Below are positions 1-5,431 of a DNA stretch of 6,064 nt, piece after piece. The DNA lies in the NCBI GenBank assembly GCA_021784495.1, contig JAJXSQ010000144.1, forward strand, positions 1-6,064, in the 5' to 3' direction. Position 1 is the stretch's first letter, and every line of letters starts with the position of its first letter. The DNA comes from Myxococcales bacterium. Lineage in GTDB: Bacteria > Myxococcota > Myxococcia > Myxococcales > Anaeromyxobacteraceae. The position numbers and the translations under genes were made by a program. A model generated the notes under the pieces. That model was given only the letters and a program-made list of their open reading frames with translations. It was not told where the DNA came from and did not search any database.

Positions 1-123
1 GGCGGCGACGGTCTCCCCGCCGTGGCGGACCAGCCAGAGGTCCGCCTCCTTGCCGCTCTTCAGCCGGGCGACGACCTCGTCGATGACGCCGTCATGGAGG
101 AGGGGGGCGAGCGGGTCGTGCAT
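1..123 (-). CDS. RIO-type serine/threonine protein kinase, N-terminal fragment (runs off left edge)
   Basis: Only the first 41 codons are present, read leftward from an ATG at 123-121. They begin MHDPLAPLLHDGVIDEVV and continue ARLKSGKEADLWLVRHGG, ending ETVAA at the window edge. The segment SGKEADLWLV (residues 23-32) matches the RIO kinase nucleotide-binding loop, typically STGKEANVY or SGKEAxVY, followed by a strand that leads to the ATP-binding lysine just beyond the edge. RIO kinases are atypical protein kinases or ATPases; the eukaryotic and archaeal members act in ribosome maturation, while the bacterial ones are poorly characterised. The start lies 63 bases beyond the pgl stop on the same strand, so it may be the last gene of the sugar-phosphate unit. 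No purine-rich ribosome site precedes the ATG; the upstream bases are pyrimidine-rich. Family assignment rests on this short N-terminus only. Confidence 0.7.
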   Translation of the reverse strand, partial: MHDPLAPLLHDGVIDEVVARLKSGKEADLWLVRHGGETVAA

Positions 124-186
124 GGAAAGGTGAAAGCTTGCACGGCGGCCGGCGGGCCGCAAGGGTTCGAGGGCCGCCGCCCGAGC

Positions 187-900
187 TCAGGGGCCGCCGT
201 CCCCGGGGAGCGCGAGCTCGGCGGCCGCGGCGCGGTCGGCCAGGACGAGCGCTCCGGCGGCGCGCACGCGCCCGGCCGGGATGGCGCGATCCCCCGCCAG
301 GAGGCGGCGGAGCGCGGCGGCCTTCCCGGCGCCGGTGACCACCCAGAGCACGGCGCGCGCCCGGTCGAGCGCCGGGAAGGTGAGCGTCATCCGGGCGCGC
401 CCGGCGTAGCTCCCGGTGAGGGCCACGTCCGCCCCGGTGATCTCGAGCGCCGGATCGCCGGGGACCAGGGAGGCGGTGTGGCCGTCCGGCCCGAGCCCGA
501 GGTGGACCACGTCGAGCGCCGGCGGCGCGCCGGCGACGGCCTCCAGCTCGCGCCCGTAGCGGGCCGCGGCCGCCGGGAGGTCGGGATCCTCCACCGGCAT
601 GGCGTGGAGGTTCCCGGGCGGGAGCCGGGCCGGGCCGGGGAGGCACGCCCGCAGGTGCGTGAGGTTCCGGTCCGGGTCGCCCGCCGGCGCCACGCGCTCG
701 TCCACCTGGAAGAGCTGGATCGCCGACCAGGGGAGCTCCTCCTCCGCCAGCGCCCGCAGCATCTGCCACGGGGTGCGGCCGCCGCTCACCGCGACCACGA
801 AGCGGCCGCGCTCGGCGATCGCGGCGCGCGCGGCCGCGGCCAGCCACCGCGCCGCCCGGGTCGCGACCTCGTCCGCGCCGGCGAGGACCTCGATCCTCAC
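187..900 (-). CDS. pgl: 6-phosphogluconolactonase
   Basis: A 237-residue cytosolic enzyme that hydrolyses 6-phosphoglucono-delta-lactone to 6-phosphogluconate in the oxidative pentose phosphate pathway. Family motifs are in order: VSGGRTP at residues 38-44 (phosphate-binding loop), QVDERVAP at 65-72, a conserved RN at 78-79, and GLGPDGHTASLVPG at 135-148. The histidine of this last motif (H141) is the expected catalytic base. A C-terminal VVTGAGKAAALRRLL segment also fits the family. Length is normal for the DevB/SOL-type lactonase (about 220-260). The start is GTG at 900-898, preceded by GGAGG (minus strand of 905-909) four bases upstream, which decides the start; the stop is TGA at 187-189. 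It follows gnd by 94 bases on the same strand, and its product feeds Gnd directly. Overlapping ORFs on both strands are compositional shadows. Confidence 0.95.
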   Translation of the reverse strand: MRIEVLAGADEVATRAARWLAAAARAAIAERGRFVVAVSGGRTPWQMLRALAEEELPWSAIQLFQVDERVAPAGDPDRNLTHLRACLPGPARLPPGNLHAMPVEDPDLPAAAARYGRELEAVAGAPPALDVVHLGLGPDGHTASLVPGDPALEITGADVALTGSYAGRARMTLTFPALDRARAVLWVVTGAGKAAALRRLLAGDRAIPAGRVRAAGALVLADRAAAAELALPGDGGP

Positions 901-970
901 GTCCCCTCCGCTCGCCGTTGCGCCGCGGGGATCGGCGCGAGCGCCCGCTCGTCCGTCGCGCCGTCGGACC

Positions 971-982
971 CCGGCGCGCCGG
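971..982. repeat. 12-bp palindrome CCGGCGCGCCGG, intergenic copy between gnd and pgl
   Basis: A perfect self-complementary 12-mer with an AscI-type core. Identical copies are at 1695-1706 (inside gnd) and 3888-3899 (just after the second unknown gene). The two intergenic copies share 14 bases, CCCCGGCGCGCCGG. The 94-base gap also holds a short dyad, CGAGCG-CC-CGCTCG at 938-951. No function is claimed; high G+C makes such words more common. Confidence 0.3.
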
Positions 983-994
983 CGCGGCCGCCGC

Positions 995-2008
995 TCATCC
1001 CTTCTTCTCGAGGTGGCCGCCGAAGGCGTGGCGCATGGCCGAGAGCACCCGGTCCGCGTAGTCGGCGTTGCCGCGCGAGGAGAAGCGCTCGTGGACGGCG
1101 GCGCTGAGCACCGGCGTCGGAACGCCCTCGTCGATGGCGGCGTGGAGGGTCCAGCGCCCCTCCCCGGAGTCGGAGACCCGGCCGGCGAAGCCGGAGAGCG
1201 CGGGGTCCCCGGCCAGGGCGCCCGCGGTGAGGTCGAGCAGCCAGGACCCGACGACGCTCCCCCGGCGCCAGAGCTCGGCGATCTCGGCGAGGTCGAACTC
1301 GTAGCGGTAATTCCCGGGCTCCCGGAGCGGGGTGGTCTCGGCGTCGACCTCCTGGCGGCGCAGCCCGATCGACGCGCCGCGCAGGACGTTCAACCCCTCG
1401 GCGTAGGCTGCCATGAGCCCGTACTCGACGCCGTTGTGCACCATCTTCACGAAGTGGCCGCCGCCGCTCCCTCCGCAGTGGAGGTAGCCGCGCTCCGCCG
1501 TGCCGCCGGTGGCCCGCCGCCCGGGCGTCGGCGGCGCCGCGCCGATCCCGGGGGCGAGCGCCGCGAAGATCGGATCGAGCCGCTGCACCGCCGCCGCCTC
1601 GCCGCCGATCATCAGGCAGTAGCCGCGGTCCGAGCCCCAGACGCCGCCGCTGGTGCCGACGTCCAGGTAGTGGATGCCCCGCTGCGCGAGCTCGCCGGCG
1701 CGCCGGATGTCGTCCGCGTGGTGCGAGTTCCCGCCGTCGACGAGGACGTCGTCCCGCTCCAGGAACGGCAGGAGGCCGGCGATCGTCGCGTCCACGGCCC
1801 CGGCCGGGACCATCATCCAGACGGCGCGCGGCCGCTGGAGCCGCCGGACCAGGTCCTCGAGCGAGGTGGCGCCGGTCGCCGCGTCGCCGGCGAGCGCCGC
1901 CACCGCCGCGGGCGAGACGTCGAAGACCACGCAGGGGTGGCCGGCCCGCAGCAGGCGCCGCGCCATGCTCGCCCCCATCCGCCCCAGCCCGACCATCCCG
2001 ATCTGCAT
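995..2008 (-). CDS. gnd: 6-phosphogluconate dehydrogenase, decarboxylating, short form (YqeC/GndA-like)
   Basis: A 337-residue oxidoreductase converting 6-phosphogluconate to ribulose-5-phosphate and CO2 with reduction of NAD(P). The N-terminal Rossmann fold opens with MQIGMVGLGRMGASMARRLL (GxGxxG at residues 7-12). Substrate-binding and catalytic motifs follow: DGGNSHHADD at 91-100, GTSGGVWGSDRGY at 118-130, and HFVKMVHNGVEYG at 185-197 with catalytic candidates K188, N192 and E195. An all-helical C-terminal domain ends in a short hydrophilic tail. At about 337 residues it belongs to the short class, not the roughly 470-residue E. coli Gnd type. The second beta strand ends in an acidic residue (VVFDVS, D30), as in NAD-preferring members; NADP-specific enzymes usually have Asn-Arg-Thr there. 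The ATG at 2008-2006 has GAGGG (minus strand of 2014-2018) five bases upstream. It lies 66 bases after pgi. Confidence 0.95.
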   Translation of the reverse strand: MQIGMVGLGRMGASMARRLLRAGHPCVVFDVSPAAVAALAGDAATGATSLEDLVRRLQRPRAVWMMVPAGAVDATIAGLLPFLERDDVLVDGGNSHHADDIRRAGELAQRGIHYLDVGTSGGVWGSDRGYCLMIGGEAAAVQRLDPIFAALAPGIGAAPPTPGRRATGGTAERGYLHCGGSGGGHFVKMVHNGVEYGLMAAYAEGLNVLRGASIGLRRQEVDAETTPLREPGNYRYEFDLAEIAELWRRGSVVGSWLLDLTAGALAGDPALSGFAGRVSDSGEGRWTLHAAIDEGVPTPVLSAAVHERFSSRGNADYADRVLSAMRHAFGGHLEKKG

Positions 2009-2074
2009 GTCATCCCTCGCGTCCTGCCAGGTGGAACCGGCCGCCGGCCGGGCGCTCCCCGCGGCGCACCGCCG

Positions 2075-3655
2075 TCACGCCCGCCCGGCCCCCCGGGCGG
2101 CGCGGTACCGCCGGATGAGCGAGTTGGTGGAGCCGTCGTGGTGGAGGTCGGTGTCGCCCGGGCTCTCGAGCTCCGGGAGGATCCGCTGGGCCAGGACCTT
2201 CCCGAGCTCCACGCCCCACTGGTCGAAGGGGTCGATCCCCCAGATGGTCGCCTGGGTGAAGACCTCGTGCTCGTAGAGCGCGACGAGCCGGCCCAGCGCC
2301 GCCGGCGTGAGCTGGTCGAGGAGCAGCAGGTTGGTCGGCCGGTTGCCGGGGAAGGTCCGGTGGGGCACGAGCGCCACCGGCGTCCCCTCGGCCCGCACCT
2401 CCTCGGCGGTCTTCCCGAAGGCGAGCGCCTCCGCCTGCGCGAGGGCGTTGGCGGTCAGCATGTCGTGGTGGCGGCCGAGCGGCTGGATGGGCCGGGCAAA
2501 GGCGATCAGGTCGGCGGGCACGAGCCGGGTGCCCTGGTGGAGGAGCTGGAAGAAGGAGTGCTGGCCGTTCGTGCCGGGCTCGCCCCAGATCACCGGGGCG
2601 GTGTCGGCCTGCACCTCGCCGCCGTCGAGCGTGACCCGCTTGCCGTTGCTCTCCATGGAGAGCTGCTGGAGGTAGGCGGGGAACCGCTTCAGGTGCTGGG
2701 CGTAGGGCAGCACCGCGGCGGTCTGGGCGCCGAAGAAGTCGTTGTACCAGATGGCGAGGAGCGCCTTGACCACCGGCAGGTTCTGCTCGAGCGGGGCGGT
2801 GCGGAAGTGCTCGTCCATCTCGTGGAAGCCCGCGAGCATGGCGCGAAACGCCTCCGGGCCGACGGCCAGCATGGTGGAGAGGCCGATCGCCGAGTCCATC
2901 GAGTAGCGGCCGCCCACCCAGTCCCAGAAGCCGAACATGTTGGCGGTGTCGACGCCGAAGTCCGAGACCTGCGCGGCGTTCGTGGAGACGGCCACGAAGT
3001 GGCGGGCGACCGCGCGCGCGTCGCCGCCCAGCCCGGCGAGCAGCCAGTCGCGGGCGCTCCGCGCGTTGGTCATGGTCTCGAGCGTGGTGAAGGTCTTGGA
3101 AGAGACGATGAAGAGGGTCTCGGCCGGATCGAGGTCGCGGGTGCACTCCAGGAGGTCGGCGCCGTCCACGTTGGAGACGAAGCGGAAGGTCAGGGCCGGG
3201 TCGGCGTGGGGGCGCAGGGCCTCGTGGGCCATCACCGGCCCGAGGTCGGAGCCGCCGATGCCGACGTTCACGATGCTCCGGATGCGCCGGCCGGTGTGGC
3301 CGCGCCAGCCGCCGCCGCGGACCTGCTCCGCGAAGGCGGCCATCCGGTCGAGCACCGCGTGGACCTGGGGGACCACGTCCTCGCCGTCGACCAGGATCGA
3401 CGCGCCCCGGGGAGCGCGCAGCGCGACGTGCAGCGCCGCGCGTCCCTCGGTCGGGTTCACCCGCTCCCCGCCGAACATCGCGTCGATCCGCTCGCGCAGC
3501 CCCGACTCCCGGGCGAGCGCGAACAGCAGGCGGAGGGTCTCCTGGGTGATCCGGTTCTTCGAGTAGTCGAGGAAGATCCCGGCCGCGTCGAGGGTCAGCC
3601 GATCGGCGCGGCCGGGGTCGGACGCGAAGAGCTGGCGGAGGTGGAGGTCCTTCAC
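2075..3655 (-). CDS. pgi: Glucose-6-phosphate isomerase
   Basis: A 526-residue cytosolic isomerase (from this start) of glycolysis/gluconeogenesis, interconverting glucose-6-phosphate and fructose-6-phosphate. It has the two SIS sugar-isomerase domains. Visible elements: LDYSKNRIT at residues 29-37, the sugar-phosphate loop VGIGGSDLG at 131-139, SSKTFTTLETMTNA at 185-198, signature 1 around FWDWVGGRYSMDSAIG (catalytic R250), WGEPGTNGQHSFF at 357-369 (catalytic E359), GRHHDMLTANALAQAEAL (active-site His at 396 or 397), and signature 2 ending GVELGK (catalytic K486). All four expected catalytic residues are present. The coordinates use the most upstream GTG in frame, but no ribosome site precedes it and Pgi-like sequence continues upstream, so the true start is probably near 3742 (separate entry). 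It is the first enzyme gene of the pgi-gnd-pgl block; the stop is TGA at 2075-2077. Confidence 0.96.
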   Translation of the reverse strand: MKDLHLRQLFASDPGRADRLTLDAAGIFLDYSKNRITQETLRLLFALARESGLRERIDAMFGGERVNPTEGRAALHVALRAPRGASILVDGEDVVPQVHAVLDRMAAFAEQVRGGGWRGHTGRRIRSIVNVGIGGSDLGPVMAHEALRPHADPALTFRFVSNVDGADLLECTRDLDPAETLFIVSSKTFTTLETMTNARSARDWLLAGLGGDARAVARHFVAVSTNAAQVSDFGVDTANMFGFWDWVGGRYSMDSAIGLSTMLAVGPEAFRAMLAGFHEMDEHFRTAPLEQNLPVVKALLAIWYNDFFGAQTAAVLPYAQHLKRFPAYLQQLSMESNGKRVTLDGGEVQADTAPVIWGEPGTNGQHSFFQLLHQGTRLVPADLIAFARPIQPLGRHHDMLTANALAQAEALAFGKTAEEVRAEGTPVALVPHRTFPGNRPTNLLLLDQLTPAALGRLVALYEHEVFTQATIWGIDPFDQWGVELGKVLAQRILPELESPGDTDLHHDGSTNSLIRRYRAARGAGRA

Positions 3656-3742
3656 CTGCCGGTGGTGATCGACCAGGGCCTGCCAGGAGGGGCGGGAGCG
3701 GAGCGGTGCGGGGGACGGGGGGAGCGCGCGGGCGGGCGGAAT
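3656..3742 (-). other. Probable N-terminal extension of pgi with a possible ATT start
   Basis: The pgi frame stays open upstream of the GTG at 3655 and encodes SWQALVDHHRQ directly before VKDLHLRQLFASDPGR. This matches the usual start of Pgi, for example E. coli WQALQKHFDEMKD. There is no in-frame ATG, GTG or TTG between 3656 and 3905. The best-placed alternative is ATT at 3742-3740, with GAGGTG (minus strand of 3748-3753) five bases before it. That gives a 555-residue protein, close to the 549 residues of E. coli Pgi. AUU starts are known but rare (infC). Other explanations are a CTG at 3676-3674, which would keep only LVDHHRQ, or a base error in the homopolymer-rich stretch 3710-3720 joining a GTG in another frame at 3750-3748. 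The extension is well supported; the exact start codon is not. Confidence 0.6.
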
Positions 3743-3800
3743 GGTGTCACCTCGGGTGCGTTCGGTGGCGGCCGGCGGCGAGGGCGCCGCGGCCGTCGGA

Positions 3801-3820
3801 CCGTCGATGATATTCGACGG
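3801..3820. promoter_or_regulatory. Perfect 7-bp inverted repeat upstream of pgi, candidate operator/promoter
   Basis: CCGTCGA and TCGACGG form perfect arms separated by the six bases TGATAT, in the gap between the second unknown gene and pgi. The spacer is one of few AT-rich spots nearby. Read leftward, the centre gives TATCAT (minus strand of 3807-3812), a five-of-six match to a sigma-70 -10 box, with no convincing -35. A start site just downstream would give a leader of about 58 bases to the ATT at 3742. The layout, a dyad over the -10, fits a repressor site, but no regulator is identified. No T-run follows either arm, so an intrinsic terminator is unlikely. Confidence 0.4.
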
Positions 3821-3887
3821 GTCGCCGGCGTGCTCGCCGTGGCGCCCCGATGCCCCATAAGAGGCGGGCGCGCGGCGCCGTCCCGCC

Positions 3888-3899
3888 CCGGCGCGCCGG
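3888..3899. repeat. 12-bp palindrome CCGGCGCGCCGG, copy adjoining the stop of the second unknown gene
   Basis: It is identical to the 12-mers at 971-982 and 1695-1706 and directly abuts the TGA at 3900-3902. On the leftward transcript it would be a short self-complementary stretch immediately after the stop codon, but no U-run follows, so it is not called a terminator. Confidence 0.3.
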
Positions 3900-4547
3900 T
3901 CAGTGGACGGCGCGGGACGCCAGGTGGCCGAGCTTCTCCCCGGCGCCGAGCCGGTAGGACTGCCGGAGCTCGCGCAGGAGCCCGGCGTCGTCCGCCCCGT
4001 CCACGAAGCGTCCCTCCAGCCACCGCGCGTAGCCGGCCCCGAGCCGGTTGGCCAGCCGGTAGCGGAAGAGCTCGTCCGCCTCCAGGTCGGCGCGGAAGCC
4101 GATCCGCTCGTAGAGCAGGCGCCGGAGGGCCCGGGAGCGGCGGCGCCCGCTCCGCCGCCACGCCCGGCCGCGGAGCAGGAGGAGGGCGAACTTGTCCACC
4201 TCGGCCTGGACCTCCAGCTCGAGGAGCGAGACCGGGCACCCGCGCGCCGCGTGGGTCGCGAGGTAGACGAAGTGGCTCACCCCCTCCGCGAGCACCGCGA
4301 CCTGGCCGAGCCCCCCGCGGGCGGCGCCCGCGGCGAGCGTGTCGTCGAGGAAGAGCCCGAGCGAGAGGCCGTCCTCCTCCTCGACGACGAGCAGCTCCTC
4401 CAGGGCGCGGGGGAGGTGGCCGGCGTCGGCCGCCCCCGCCCGGTCGACGAGGAAGCGCTCCACCGCCGGCGCCTCCACCCCGTAGATCGCCTGGAGCCGC
4501 CGCTGGAGCGCGGCCGCGGCGGCCCCGGTGGCGGTGGCCCCGGTCAG
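3900..4547 (-). CDS. Conserved-looking protein of unknown function, second gene of the unknown pair
   Basis: The family is not recognised with confidence. From the proposed CTG at 4547-4545 the product is 215 residues, predicted cytosolic and mostly helical, with no signal peptide or membrane segment. Notable parts are LQRRLQAIYGVEAPAVERFL near the start, an acidic LEELLVVEEEDGLSLGLFLDD (about 49-69), AEGVSHFVYL (87-96), LLELEVQAEVDKFALLLL (108-125), an Arg-rich basic segment (126-143), and LFRYRLANRLGAGYARWLEG (160-179). The CTG shares bases with the TGA of the upstream gene (ACTGACC), which implies translational coupling; AAGGG lies nine bases before it. The first in-frame GTG, at 4478-4476, would remove 23 residues that look like part of the fold. 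The frame stays open much further upstream, but only as a shadow of the other gene. Stop is TGA at 3900-3902. Real gene likely; start uncertain. Confidence 0.7.
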   Translation of the reverse strand: MTGATATGAAAAALQRRLQAIYGVEAPAVERFLVDRAGAADAGHLPRALEELLVVEEEDGLSLGLFLDDTLAAGAARGGLGQVAVLAEGVSHFVYLATHAARGCPVSLLELEVQAEVDKFALLLLRGRAWRRSGRRRSRALRRLLYERIGFRADLEADELFRYRLANRLGAGYARWLEGRFVDGADDAGLLRELRQSYRLGAGEKLGHLASRAVH

Positions 4548-5158
4548 TGGAGGCCGCCCTTCGGCGCCGGCCCCGGGCCGGCGAAGAGCGCCACGCCGCG
4601 GGCCGCGAGCTTCTCCGCCACCCGGGCGTCCCGGGTCAGGAGGTAGCGCTCGTAGAGCCGCACCAGCCCCCGGTTCGACTCGAGATCGGCCAGCCCGGCG
4701 ATCTCGGCGAAGCAGTCGACGAACGAGTCGAAGCGGCGCGCCAGCTCCTCGTAGAGCCGCGAGAGGGCCGCGCTGCGCTCCGACTCCGCGAGCGCGCCGT
4801 AGGCCCGCTCCCCCATGGACCGGTAGTAGTCCGGGGCGACCGCGCGGCGCGCGAGCGAGTCGCCGAAGAAGCCGGAGACGAAGAGCGAGGTGTCGCCGAG
4901 CCGCTTCAGCTGGGAGGCCCGCTCCCGCCGCTCCGCCGCCAGGGCGCGCAGCAGGATCACCGCCAGCGGCTCCTCCTCGACGGTCCCGTCGGCGCGCTCG
5001 ACGAAGAGCCGCTCGCTCGACACGAAGGTGGTGAGGAGATCGACGAGGTAGAACTCGGTGTCGGCGCCGACCTCCAGGTGGCGGAGCGCGAGGACCTCCG
5101 TCACCGCCTCCCGGAACCACTCGCGCGCCGACGGCGACATCAGGATCGGGCTCTGCAT
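4544..5158 (-). CDS. Conserved-looking protein of unknown function, first gene of the unknown pair
   Basis: A 204-residue, mainly helical, apparently soluble protein with no recognised domain, signal peptide or transmembrane helix. It begins MQSPILMSPSAREWFREAV. Noticeable segments are TEFYLVDLLTTFVSSERLF (34-52), EEEPLAVILLRAL (61-73), RLGDTSLFVSGFFGDSLARR (86-105, the most motif-like part), DYYRSMGERAYGAL (110-123) and a C-terminal LVRLYERYLLTRDARVAEKL (165-184). The start is well supported: ATG at 5158-5156 has a full AGGAGG (minus strand of 5166-5171) seven bases upstream. A second in-frame Met at residue 7 lacks such a site. It overlaps the start of the next leftward gene and is divergent from the carbonic anhydrase gene. 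I have a general impression of similar unannotated proteins in myxobacteria, but cannot confirm it. Two-gene operon inferred. Confidence 0.8.
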   Translation of the reverse strand: MQSPILMSPSAREWFREAVTEVLALRHLEVGADTEFYLVDLLTTFVSSERLFVERADGTVEEEPLAVILLRALAAERRERASQLKRLGDTSLFVSGFFGDSLARRAVAPDYYRSMGERAYGALAESERSAALSRLYEELARRFDSFVDCFAEIAGLADLESNRGLVRLYERYLLTRDARVAEKLAARGVALFAGPGPAPKGGLH

Positions 5159-5165
5159 CGCGCTT

Positions 5166-5171
5166 CCTCCT
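5166..5171 (-). promoter_or_regulatory. Strong Shine-Dalgarno site for the first unknown gene
   Basis: The minus strand reads AGGAGG, a perfect anti-16S match, with seven bases to the ATG at 5158. It is the best ribosome site in the window and fixes the start of the gene at 4544-5158. Confidence 0.8.
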
Positions 5172-5178
5172 GCAGGGA

Positions 5179-5207
5179 AGTCTACGCGTGGATCATCGGC
5201 ACTTCAG
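5179..5207 (-). promoter_or_regulatory. Candidate sigma-70-type promoter for the unknown gene pair
   Basis: Leftward, CTGAAG (minus strand of 5202-5207) and TAGACT (minus strand of 5179-5184) are separated by exactly 17 bases. They match TTGACA at three of six positions and TATAAT at four of six. Transcription would begin near 5172, just before the AGGAGG ribosome site, giving a very short leader. The fit is moderate and the only support is position and spacing. Confidence 0.4.
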
Positions 5208-5220
5208 CGCGATCCGATGA
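5193..5220. promoter_or_regulatory. 7-bp inverted repeat over the candidate -35 region, possible operator
   Basis: TCATCGG (5193-5199) and CCGATGA (5214-5220) are perfect reverse complements with a 14-base spacer. The half-site centres are 21 bases apart, about two helical turns, as expected for a dimeric regulator binding one face of DNA. The proposed -35 box at 5202-5207 lies between the arms. No regulator gene is in the window to link to it. Confidence 0.35.
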
Positions 5221-5306
5221 GCGGCGGTCCGGAGCGGGGTCCGGCCCCGCGCCGGGCGGCTGGCGGTCGGCGCGGCCGAGTGCCAGCGGCGGCCGAGAAG
5301 CGCCCT

Positions 5307-5333
5307 GGCCGCCCGGGCTTGGCGGCCCGGGCT
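5307..5333. repeat. GC-rich hairpin and direct repeat in the divergent intergenic region
   Basis: GGCCGCC (5307-5313) and GGCGGCC (5321-5327) can form a seven-base-pair stem with a seven-base loop. The same stretch holds a 9-bp direct repeat GCCCGGGCT at 5311-5319 and 5325-5333, each with the palindrome GCCCGGGC. There is no T-run, so it is not a typical terminator. The rest of the 273-base gap (5159-5431) has further short GC dyads but no gene I can support. At this G+C such structures arise easily by chance. Confidence 0.3.
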
Positions 5334-5394
5334 CGCCCGGTCGCGCCGGGAGCCTCTCCGGGAGCGCCCGGGGCGGCGCTCCTCCGCGCGGGGC

Positions 5395-5423
5395 GCGACC
5401 CGGGCGCGGCGCTCTGCTACCCT
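5395..5423 (+). promoter_or_regulatory. Candidate extended -10 promoter for the carbonic anhydrase gene
   Basis: TGCTACCCT at 5415-5423 is an extended -10 (TGn followed by TACCCT, keeping the key T1, A2 and T6). A GCGACC at 5395-5400, sharing GAC with TTGACA, sits 17 bases upstream. The ATG begins only eight bases after the -10, so the transcript would be leaderless or nearly so, consistent with the absence of any ribosome site before the ATG. Confidence 0.4.
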
Positions 5424-5431
5424 CGCGGCGC

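Noticed and set aside
391..404. 14-bp palindrome CCGGGCGCGCCCGG
   Set aside because: It lies inside pgl coding sequence and is explained by codon choice at high G+C.
22..1107. Long plus-strand ORF of 361 codons opposite pgl
   Set aside because: It has low-complexity Arg/Gly/Ala-rich composition and is fully antisense to a clear pgl gene; a high-GC shadow.
2009..2074. Search for a terminator or small gene between pgi and gnd
   Set aside because: Only GC-rich direct repeats (CCGGCCG twice) are seen; no stem with T-run and no credible ORF.
2010..3146. 378-codon minus-strand ORF overlapping pgi
   Set aside because: It is an alternate frame of pgi, with Arg/Pro/Ala-rich nonsense composition, and has no independent motif.
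3652..4239. 195-codon minus-strand ORF across the gap before pgi
   Set aside because: It is Arg/Pro-rich and out of frame with both neighbours; its tail is the shifted reading of the Pgi N-terminus. Kept only as a clue to a possible frame error.
3903..4646. 247-codon plus-strand ORF
   Set aside because: It is antisense to the second unknown gene, with Glu/Pro/Gly-rich shadow composition.
4548..5120. Upstream part of the 406-codon minus-strand ORF that contains the second unknown gene
   Set aside because: Upstream of about 4547 it is Gly/Arg/Ala-rich and overlaps the well-supported gene at 4544-5158, so it is a frame shadow and not a fused domain.
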